From JANQJA01 sp965267485 (GTDB lineage: Bacteria > Pseudomonadota > Gammaproteobacteria > Pseudomonadales > Azotimanducaceae), in contig OZ254080.1 in assembly GCA_965267485.1 (NCBI GenBank), positions 682,001-746,000 on the forward strand: DNA of 64,000 bases, given 5' to 3'. Below the pieces are notes generated by a model. That model was given only the letters and a program-made list of their open reading frames with translations. It ran no database searches and was not told where the DNA came from. A program made the translations under genes and the position numbers. This document shows positions 36,901 through 48,900 of the stretch, piece after piece (positions within the stretch are counted from its first letter, which is position 1; each line of letters begins with the position of its first letter).

Positions 36901-39900
36901 GCTGTGGGCGCCGGGCAACATCACGCTGTGGGCGGTTAACGCAAACGGGGACGATGATTCCGATACGAGCACCGTCACGATCGTGACGACCGACGGCGCA
37001 GTAAATGACGGTGATGTGGATGCGACCAATACCGACGTCTCGAACATCAAGGCCGAATCGGTTTCGATCCAGGCGGACTCGGGCATCGGTTCCGCAACCA
37101 ACGAGATCGAAGTCGATACCCGAAATCTGAGCGCTGAAATCAGCGCGGGCGGTGACGGTGGTGTATTCGTGAGCGGCACCGGTACCGAGTCGATGACGCT
37201 GGCCAGCATCATCGCGCGCGGCACCGGGAACGATGCCACGATTCTTGCCGATGGCGATGTCCTCCTCGGCGCGATCAACGCCAATACCAGCGCCTCGACA
37301 GTCACAATTCAGACCAGTGCCGGCGCGATCAATGATGCCGCCGTCGACGCTGTGGCCGATATCACCGCAGGCACCGGCATTTCCCTCACCGCGACCACGG
37401 GCATTGGCAATTCAGCGACGATCGAGCTCGATGCGCCATCGCTGACCCTGGACGCAGGTACGGGCAATATTGATGTGGCGAGTCTCATTGCAGATCCCGT
37501 GACCCTGGACTTCTCGAACGACGGCAGCATCGACTTTACGGCAGCGGGTGATCTGCTTGTCGACAGCGTTGTGAGCACGGCCGGAAATGTCACGCTCACT
37601 TCAATGGGTGGTGCGATCAACGAGGCCGCTGCGACAGACGCGACCGTAGATGTCAGCGGTGCCGTCGTCAGCCTGACGGCGCAAGACGGTATCGGCGACG
37701 TGAGTGCACCCGAGATCACGTCGTCGACGCTCGAACTCGACAACACCTCCACGACCGTCGCAAGTAACGTCGAGATACGACACCTTGGGGATGTCACGCT
37801 CGACAACATTGTTCGTAACCAGTCCGGTGGCTCGCTGCGGATCGAAGCCGTCAATGGCGATCTCGATACCGGTGACGCTGCTGTCACCACAGAGGGTGGG
37901 CAGATTTCGCTGCTGGCAACCGATACCGACGGCACCGGCACCGAGGTCACGCTCACGGTAGGCACTGCCGGTACGATCTCGAGCGCCGGTGGACAGATCA
38001 ACCTGAATTCAGCGGATGATATTGTGCTTGTCGGCACGGCCAGTGCGGGTGTCGGCGACGTCGTTCTCACGGCAGACGACAATGCCATTGAAGCTGCGGG
38101 CGATGATGTTGGCGCCATCAATGGCGCTGGATTGCTCACAGCTGGCGGTACGGTCTCGCTGGCGGCAGCGGCCGGTGTCGGCAACACAACGACGGTGCAG
38201 ACGGATAGCGACAACCTCCGGGTGATGAACACGGTGTCGGGTGACATCGATGTCGCCGCGAGCAATACCGGTGACAGTGTCATTACCATCCAGAATCTGG
38301 CGCAGGCCGGCGGCGGTGCGGTGACGATCAACGCCCCGGACGACTCGATCAGCGTCAACGAGTCCGGTTTTGATGCGAATGGCACCGCCGTATCGATTAC
38401 CGGCGGCGGACTGCTGACGCTGAGAGCGGGTGATGGCAATGACAGCAACGCCGACGTCCTCATTGTCGATGGCGTCGCGACTGACGGCAGCGTGACGTTG
38501 CGCGCCGACGACGCCGTCCGGTTCACTTCTGCCGAGGCAGACATAGCAGCGGGTTCCGGAGATGTCGCTGTTCAGGCCAATGACGACGGCACCGCCGACG
38601 GCAATGATGGCGATGCCATCGAGATGATCAACGGAGCGGCGATCACGACCGCCGGCGATATCAGCCTGTCTGCGGCGGGTGACATCTCTGTGGGTCGACT
38701 GGTGTCGACCAACACCGACACGACGTCGGACATCATCACGCTGACCACACCGGGAGCGATCCTCGACAGTGGTGATGCCGGAGGTGTCGACATCGAGGCG
38801 ACTGCCGCTGGTACATCAGTCAGTCTCGCGGCGGGATCGATTGGGCTGGTATCGAATGCCATCGACACTGCTGTCGCAACGCTCTCGACAAACACCAATG
38901 CAACGAATGGCGATCAGTTCATCGATGAACTCGATGGGCTCACGATCGGTACCCTCAACGCGGGCGTTGGCGAAATCGATCTCACCGTCGGTGGCGCAGT
39001 CCTGGATACGGCCGGCAACGATACAGCGGTCGATGTGGTTGCGGGCCTGTTCGAGTTGAGCGATGCGACCGGCGTCGGCGTCAACATCAATGACGCCCTC
39101 AATCTCAATGTTGCAGAGCTGGATCTGACCAACGGCAGCGGTAATGCGTTCATCACCGAAGCCGACGGGTTCTCTGCCAATGTCCTCGATCAGGGCGGCG
39201 GTAACCTGACGCTCGATGTCGGCGGCAGTCTCGGCGACAACAACGGCGCGTCGAACAATGTGGTGGCAAACACGCTGACGATTACCGGTGGTATCGATGT
39301 CGATCTGGATACCCAGATCTCGGTGCTTTCGCTGGCAACGGGCGTAACGTCGATAGCGAACGCCGGTGGCATGACGGTATCCGGCACGACGACGGGTGCG
39401 AGTGTCATTTCCGATTCGGGCGACATCGTGGTTGGCTCGCTCAGCGGTGCCGACCTCACCCTGAACGCAGGGGGGGTCATTGCTGAAGATACGACGGACA
39501 CCGCCACCGACCTCACGGCCAGCCAGCTGACGCTGGTTGCTGATGCGATCGGCTCCTCGGGTAGCGGGGCGCTGGACATCGATGCCTCGACGCTGGCAAC
39601 GGATACATCAGGCGGCACGACCCGAAACCAGTTCATCAACGACAAGGCGGGTGGTTTTGCCGTCGATGTGCTGACGACCGGCGGAACCACCGGTACCATC
39701 GAGTTGCTGATGGCCGGCGCGCTGACCGATGGCAACGCTGACGCCGCAGGTGCCGACGTCACCACCAATGTGATTGCCAGTGGTCTGCTCATCGACGGCG
39801 GCTTCAATGTTGTCGATATCGAAACGCAGGTCGCCACGGTCGATTTCGATGCCGCGGCTGTGGGCTTGTCGAACACCGGTGCACTTCAGGTGCTGGATTC

Positions 39901-42900
39901 GACGATCACCGGGGCGACGACGCTGATTGCGACAGGCAATCTGACGCTCAACGATCTCGGAAACCCGGGCTCGATCAATCTCACACTCGATGCCGGCGAG
40001 ACGGGCATCATCAATGCGAATGCCTCGCTCGCCAACATCGGCCTGCTCGATATCGCCAACAGTGGCGGCGCGAACTTCACGGGCTCGGTCAACGCGACGA
40101 CGCTGAGCCTGTCGGACACCGCAGACAACCAGACAATTACATTTGCCGGGAACGTCACGGCGAACGCGATTTCAACCGGTGCCTCAGGGTTCAACGTCGC
40201 GCTGAACGGCGCGGTCAACACCGTGAACTCGGCAGCGACTTTCTCGAATACAGGGACCCTGACGCTCGGTAACGGTGCCGCAGACAGTACGGCGTTCACG
40301 AACGGGCTGACCGCGGTGGCGCCTTCATCAATCGGGCTCGCAGGCACGCTGACGACGTCGGGTGCGGCTGTCTCACTGGGCGATGTCACGCTGTCCGGCG
40401 CCAGTGAAATCGATACGGGCAACGCATCAACGGGGTCTATCGCCATCGCCTCGGTGGACGGGGACGGCAATACGCTGACGCTCGACGCGGGCGCAACGGC
40501 AGGCGCCACGATCACCCTGACGGGAGAGATTGATGACGTCAGCGCACTGACGGTTCGTGATGCGGGTGGCCTCGTGACGTTTGCCGATGTCGGCCAGACC
40601 ACGGCCGGTTCCGTGACGATCACTGACAGCCAGGCTGGCGTGGACTTCGGCGGTGCGCTCGCGGCCACAACAGTCACGCTCACTGAAACCAACGGCGCTA
40701 TCCGATTCCTGAACGATGCAGCGATCACCACACTCGCGACCGCAGGGAACTACGATCTGTCATTCCTCGGGGATCAGGCAACCGTGTCCAACGCGCTGAT
40801 CTTCGGGAACAGCGGAGATCTGACGTTCGGCGATGAAGCAACTGACGTCGTGCGATTCGACGGCGGTGCGACGGCGGGTGCCATCGACCTGTTTGGCGAA
40901 CTGCAGACGGGCGGCTCGACGCTCGATCTGGGCGCGATCAATGTTGCCGGTGCGTCTCGCATCGAGACGAATGGCGCCAACCTGATCGTCGATACGATCG
41001 CGAGTACCGCGACCAGCACGCTGACGATCAACGCGGGCGCGGTGACGGTGGCGGACACCGTCAACAACCTGTCCCTGGTCATCGAGGACAGTGGCGGCGT
41101 GACGTTCCAGGGGATTGTTGGCGGCACCTCGCCCATCGATCTCGATATCGTCAATACGACGGCCGGTCAGGATATCGCGTTCCAGCAGAACGTGACGCTG
41201 GCCAGCCTGCAGACGCAGGCACAGGGATATGGCGTCACGTTCGGTGGTGGAATCACCACGGTCCAGAGTGCCGTCAACTTTACGAACAGTGGCGAGATCG
41301 TGCTCGGTAATGAGACCGGCGATCAGCTGAACTTCGTCGCAGGTCTCACGAACTCCAGCGTGGGCACGGTCAGCCTGCTCGGCCAGCTGAGTTCGCAGGG
41401 GGCGCCGATTTCACTCGGCAACGTCGATCTGGGGGTTGGCACGTCGTCGGTGGTCACCAACGATACCGTTGCAGCCGGCGCGGATATCACCTTCGGTGCC
41501 GTTGACGGCGAAAATTCCACCCTCGTTGTCGATGCGGGCACCGGCAGCAACAGCGTGACGTTTGCCGGCACGACCAACCTGCTCGCACTCACGACGTTTG
41601 GCAACAACTACTCGATCGCTTTCGAAGATCGGGACAACAGCATTACCAACGCCGTCAACTTCCTGAACACCGGCGGTTTGACCTTTGGCAACGACCCGCT
41701 GGATTCCATCGAATTCACCAACGGCGTGGTAGTCAACTCGCTGACGACGATTGCCGGTACGGTCAGCACCGTGGGCGAGGACATCTCTCTCGACGATGTG
41801 CGCGTCTTCGAGGGTGGGACGGCGCGCATTGAAACATCGGGTGGGGCCATCGATATCGGCACGTCCATCCAGGGTACGGCGGGAGGTGGTGCGGAATCCC
41901 TGATTCTCGATGCGGGAACGAGCACGGTCACGTCAAATATCACGCTGCCTGACATCACCGGCGCTGCCGATGGCCTTGCGAACATTACGATCGCCAGCGC
42001 CAACGATGTGACGTTCTCGTCGGTGTCGCTGACCGGTGATCTCGACCAGACGTCGGGTCTGGGCACCACTTCATTCACCGGCCCTGTCTCTGTCGATAAC
42101 GCAACGCTCGTCGGCAATGTGTTCGACTTCCAGAACAGCGTGACCGCGAGCGGTGCAATCAATATCGAGAATACCGGGCTGACGACCTTTGCCGGCGGCG
42201 GCACCGTGGCTGCCACGGCCGGGTTGACGACAACCGGTGCCGTCGAGACGAATGCCTCGTTCCAGACGACGGGCAGCAATATCGACATTCAGGGCGCCCT
42301 GACGTTGAGCGACAACACTGACATCGCGGTGACCACGAGTGGTGGTGACTTCTCGGTGGGCGGCATCACCCAGGGTACGGGCGGTGGCGCCGGGGCCGAA
42401 ACGTTGACGCTCAATACGGGGGCCGGTGACATCACGTTCTCGAATACCCTGCTGGGTGCGGGATCGACCGGCCTGACCGACATTACGATTACGAACAGTG
42501 GTGCCATCGGCTTTGCCGAGGTCGATCTCACCTCCGGTTCCATCGTTCAGGTGAACCCGGCAACCGGCAATACGGTCTTCAACGACACCGTCGAGGTCGC
42601 CTCTGCAGAACTCCGAGGCACCAACTTCATTTTTGCTGATTTCACCACGTCCGCTGACCTTTTGATCGACGCAGGCGGGGCGCTCAGCCAGACTGCCGGC
42701 ACACTGCTGACCGTCGGTGGCCTTTTCGATCTGACAGCCGACGATGTCGAACTCAACGCCCTGTCTGTTGCGGGTGAGATCGCGCTGAATATCGACAGCG
42801 ATGCCACGCTCGAGAATGACCAGGCGCTGACACTCGGTGGTACCGTGGGCGGCACGTTGACGGTGACCGCCGATGGCTCGATTACCCTGCCGGCCTCGAC

Positions 42901-45900
42901 GACACTGTCCGTGGGCGGCGCGAGTTCGTTTACGGCAGACTCTGTCACGCTGACGGACCTGTCGGCGGCAGGTACGGTTGCTGTCGAGACGACCGGTGCG
43001 GTCGTGATCGACAATGATCAGGATCTGGCACTCGAAGGAACCGTGGGTACCAATCTTACGGCCACGGCGGCAAGTGGCCTCATTACGGACGATGGCGCAC
43101 TCGATGTGTCGGGCGTGATTGATCTCACCGCGAACGGGACGGGTGGCGGCGTCGTTCTGGACAACGCCAGTAACATCTTCGGTTCTCTCGTCATTGATAC
43201 GTCTGGCGCGATCACGGTCCGGGAATCCAATGACACCGTGCTCGATAGCATCGACGGTTCAACGCTCACGCTCAACTCGGCCGGCAACGTGTCGGACGGC
43301 AACAACGCGACAATCACGATTGCGGGCGCGGGTGTTATCGATGCAGATGGAACGGTTGTTCTCGGCGATCAGCCCGGTGACACGATTTCTTTCGGCAGCC
43401 TCGACATCACAGGCTCGGAGATCACGGTCGACAGCGCACAAAGTCTGGTCATCGCCGGGCTGTCTGCACAGAGCGTGACGCTGGACGTCGATGGTGACCT
43501 GACGTCTACCTCGGATGCGGACATCGCGATCACGAATGATGCGGTCTTCAACGCCACAAACGACATCGACCTTTCAGCATCGAACAATGCCTTCGGCACA
43601 GTCAGCCTGTCGGGCAACGATATCAGTATCGATGAGCGTGATGCCCTGACGTTCGATGATGTGACCGCGGATACGCTGACAGCAACGGCGCAGGGCGAGG
43701 TGACTGACATTGGTGTGCTGTCGGTGTCGGGCCTGCTGTCGATTGATGCGGGCACCCGCAGCGTGCTGCTCGACTCGTCGGCCAACCAGTTTGGCGTGCT
43801 CGACATTACCGGTGGCTCGGTAGAGATCACCGAGAGTGGCGGCTCGAATCTGGGGACGATCGAAACAGAGTCGTTCTCCCTGAATGCCGGTGGCAACGTG
43901 ACGCAGGAGTCGACGTCCGCCCTCAGCATTGCCGGCATTTTCGAAGTCGATGCGGGAACGAACGACATCACGCTCACGCAGGGCACCAACAATTTCGGCT
44001 CGATGGATCTTACCGGTGACGTCATCGCGATCACCGAGGCCAGTGCCTCGCGACTCGAAGCGTTGAGTGCGACGACGTTCTCGCTGGTCTCGGGCGGTGC
44101 AATTACACAGAACCTCGATGGCGTACTGGACGTGACCGGTGTTGCGACGTTCCAGAGCCTGACCAGTGACATCTCGCTCAATGGCAACCAGAACAGTTTC
44201 GGCTCACTCGTGCTCGACTCGGATGGGAGTTTTACGCTGAACGAGGTTGATGGCATTACGCTCGATGGGCTCTTTGCCACTGACGCGACGCTGATCTCGG
44301 AAGGCGACATCATCGTGACGGGCACCGCAACGGTCAGCGGAATTGCGACGTTCACAACGGACGACAACAGCAATGTGCGACTGACGGATCCGGACAACAC
44401 CTTTGGCTCGCTGGTGCTTTCAGGCGCGGTCATCGAGATCGTCGAGGCCGACTCGAGTGTGCTGAGCGAAGTATCGGCCAGTACGTCCCTGACGCTCACT
44501 TCAGGTGGTGACGTCACCGATGTGTTCGGTTCGTCTCTCCAGGCTGGCTCGGCCGTGATCACGACACCGGGTGATGTCATCCTCGGCGATCGCGAAAGCG
44601 ACGACGTCCGGTTTGACTCGATCGACATCACCGCAGACAACGTGTCGATCGCCGAGAGCGACGGATCGCTGATTGAGAATCTGTCGGCGTCCACGCTGTC
44701 GCTCACGGCAGCAGGCGCTATCTCGCAGGCGGTTGGCTCATCAATCGATGTTACCGGTAGCGCCACGTTCGATGCCGGCTCTTCTGATATCAACCTGACG
44801 TCCGCCAGCAACCGGTTTGGTTCGATCTCGATCACATCGGCGGGCGACGCCAATCTGACCGATGCCGACAGTACACTGCTCAATGACATCTCGGCCGATA
44901 CGCTGATGATCGTCTCGGGCGGTGATATCACCGATGCCGGGACGATCGTTACTCAGGGGCTCGCACTGCTGGACGCAACCGGGGACATCACGCTCGACGT
45001 CTCCGAAAGCACCTACGGCGCACTCTCCCTGATCGGTGAAGACATCTCGGTTCAGTCGCTCGCTGATATCACGCTTGCGCGCGTGACAGCAGACTCGCTG
45101 GCGATTGAATCTGATCGGAGTATCCGGGACCGTACGACGCAAGCCGGTGCCATCATTGAGGTCGCCGGTATCGCGTCGTTGACGGCGGGTCAGACGATCT
45201 CATTGGGTGCTGACGGCAACGGCAACACGATTCGCTTCGGCAGTGTCGGCCTTTCCGGTTCAACGGTTGAAATCCAGGAGTCGGATGCCACGATTCTGCG
45301 AGATGTGGATGTGACCAATCTTGAGTATGCCTCCGGCGGTTCGTTGTCTCAGGCCTCGGGTACCGGCGTGGTCGTCGGCAATACGGCCATCCTGTCTGCC
45401 AACGCCGGCGACGGCGCGCTGACGCTGACCGGGAACAACGACTTTGACGCGGTACAGATCATTGCGGGCAGCGCTATCCTCAATGAGGCCGGGGACATCA
45501 CGCTGAGCGGATTCAACGTCGATTCGCTGACGCTCACCGCCGGCGGCAATATCTCTGAATCCCTTTCGGACACGAGGCCGAGCGTCGTCAGGGGCGTCGC
45601 CACGTTCGAATCCGTGAACCGGGCAGGCGATGTGCTTCTGGGCGATGCCCGCAATGAGTTCGGCACCGTTAATGCGACCGGTGCGACCGTCCGGCTGAAT
45701 GAAGGCGGCACGCTCAATCTCGGCGTCATCGACGCGCTGACACTGACGGCGATTTCTCCGGTGATCTCGCAGACCCTCTCGTCAAACCTTGCGGTTGACG
45801 GGCTGGCCGTCTTTGATGCGGGCACCGACGAGGGCAGCGTTGACCTGACCGGCGCCAGCAACCGGTTCGGCACGCTGTCGGTGACAACCGCGACCGGACA

Positions 45901-48900
45901 GGTGGCGGAAGCTGACGCCATGGTCATTGACGAACTCGATGTCGGTGACACCCTGACGCTGACTGCCGCCGGCGATATCTCTGACATCGCGGGATCAAAC
46001 TTCCAGGCGAGCGACGCGGAGCTAACGTTCGACTCGACCGGTGATATCACGCTGGGTGACGTCATTACCGACAGTCTCGAGATCGGCACGCTCAACGTGA
46101 CCGGTGAGAATGTCGCGGTCGTGGTCGATGACGTCGTCGCACTGGGGCTGATCGAAGCGACTTCACTGACGGTAGATGCCGCTGGCGCAATTGGACAGAC
46201 AAACGACTCTTCAGTCAACGTCGAAGGGCTGGCAACCCTGATGGCGAGCAATGGCCTCGCGGATATCACACTGGTGACAGGCGCGAACCGGTTCGGGTCT
46301 GTCTCGTTGCAGGGGCAGGACGTCAGCGTCGTCGAGGTCGACGATACGCGCTTCGGTGTCGTGGATGTCGACAGCTCACTGACCTACGAGTCAGGCGGGG
46401 CGATCGTGGGTGACGAGCTGGTTGAGGTGCGAGGGCTCGCGACTTTCTCTGCCGACGGCGGGAATGCGGCAATCTCGCTCAATAACGCTGGTAACCGGCT
46501 GTCGCAGCTGAGTCTTCTTGGCAGCGACGCGCTGGTGGTCAATGATGCAGAAACAACGCTCGTTGACGTCGATGTCGATTCGCTGTCGATCGAAAGCAGC
46601 AGTGACGTATCTGGTGGTGCCATTCAAGTCGCCGGGCTGGCGACGATCTCGGCGACGGAAGGCGATATCGAGATCGGCACGGAAGGGGATCAGGCGAGCA
46701 TCGGCTCTGTCGACTTTACCGCGAGCGTTGGCAGCATCGTGCTGTTGCAGGAAGACGACATCCTGATTCGTGGCCTTGATGCCGAGACTGCGACGATTCG
46801 TGCGTTTGGTGGCGACATCCAGAGTACCGCTGGCGGTACGCTCAATGTGGTCGAGCGCCTGGTACTGGACGCTTCTGCCGGCGGTGGACTCATCGATCTG
46901 ACAACGAGCACGAATACGCTGGGTATCCTGGAGGCCGAGGCCGACGAGATCCGCATCGTCGAGGTCGGCGATATCAACCTTGATTCGATCGTGACAGATT
47001 CGCTGCGGCTGACGTCGGTCGGCGGCTCGATCCTCGACGAGGAAGGCGCGTCCATTGCCGTCTCGCAGCAGGCCGATCTGACGGCGCAGGCTGGCGAAGT
47101 GCGACTCGGGGACGGCTCCGCAAATGCCACATTCGGTGTACTTGATCTCGATGCCCAGTCCGTCGCCGTCACGGAAGCGGATGAGATGTCACTCGGCATT
47201 GTCAGCGTTCAGGATGACGCGACGCTGCGGGCCGATGGTGAGATCTCCCAGGAAACCGGGTCGACGGTATCGATCGGTGGGCGCACCCGGTTCGAGATAC
47301 CTGACGGCCGGCTCCTGCTGCAGGGCAATGCGAATTCGATCAGTGTCGCTGACATTGTTGCTGGCAGCGTTGAGCTGAATCTCACCGGAGAGACAACGCT
47401 CGCCTCGATTCAGACTGAAGGTCAGGCCGGCAGCGTGGTCGTGACTTCCGACGACACGGTGAACTTTGGCGAGACGGGCGAGGTCGCGGCCATTCGCATC
47501 GACCAGGATCTCGTCGTCGATGCGCCGAACATCGTCTTCGTCGCCGGCTCTTCAGAGAACCAGGTTGGCGGGCTATCGCTCACGACGGACGGCGAGCAGG
47601 GCAGTGCGGTCGAGATACGGTCGTCCATCCAGGCGCGAAGCGTGGGCGGCAGCCTCACCAACCCCGACGGTGACTTCCGAATTCTTTCGCCTGAGGTCAG
47701 GATCGGTTCACCAGACCTGACGGTGGAACTCACGACGTCGGGAGAACTCGGTAACGGTGAAATCCAGATCCTGGGCGTCGATGCCAACGGAAACCCCCTG
47801 CCGGGTGGTTCCATCCTGTTGACCGGCGACGTCCGAATCGATTCGACGGATGGCGGATTGTCCGGTGGCGCGCGCGTTCAGCTGGTCTCTGATGGCGTAA
47901 CTGGCGGTTCGATCGGTGCAGAGGCCGCCGACACGCCGACTTCGCTGATTGTCCAGAGCGGCGACGGGACAGCGGATCTTGGCAGTCTGGTCGAGAACTC
48001 GCCGGCGGAGAGCCGGTTCGAGATCGACTCGCTGACGATTCTCGCAGACGGCGCCATTCGGCTCGACGATGTGTACGTCGCGGGCAACACGACGACCATC
48101 GAGTCGCGCCAGGCTGACGTCGAAATCGTCGGCCAGTTGCGCGATGCCGAGGGCAGCGTATCGATTCTGGGTCGCGAGGGCGTCAATCTGGAACAGAATG
48201 CGTCCGCGGGTGGATCGCTCACGCTGGCGAGTTCCGACGCCCGTGTGACGACGGCGGGTCTGAGTGCCGGGGACACGGTCTTAGTGAATGCCGCAGACGA
48301 CGTCACGCTCGATGGCGGTGTCACCGCAGGCAGCGATATCGACATCCTCGCTGGAGCCGATCTCACGGCGACCGGCGACTGGGACGCCCAGGGCAATATC
48401 GTGGCGGCTTCCTCCGGCCCGATGCAGATCCTTGGCAGCAACGTTCGCGCCGGCGGAAGCGTCGCCCTGTTCAGCACTGTCGGTGACCTGACGACCACGG
48501 GATCCATCATCGCCGGCACCGACATCCTCGCGCTGGCTTCCGGTACGGTGTCACTGGGCGGTCTCGCGTCGGAGACCGGCGGCATCTACTCGCTCTCGGA
48601 AGCCGGCGACATTGTTTTCAATGCGGATGCCAGCTCCGCGGGTGAGTTCGTGGCGTTGGCGCAGTCCGGTACCATCGCGCAGGGCAGGGACACGACAATC
48701 CGTACGACCGATGGCAGCACGGGCAATGTGACACTTTCCTCGCTGAACGGTATCGCGATCGCGTCGGTACAGGCGGCTGCCGACGTCACGCTGATAATCT
48801 CGCAGTCCGACCCGGAGGCTGAAACGCCGACATTCTCCCGGGTGAACGATGCCATCGCGTTTGGCGAGGGTGATACGCGTCAGGACCTTGCGAGTGCAAA

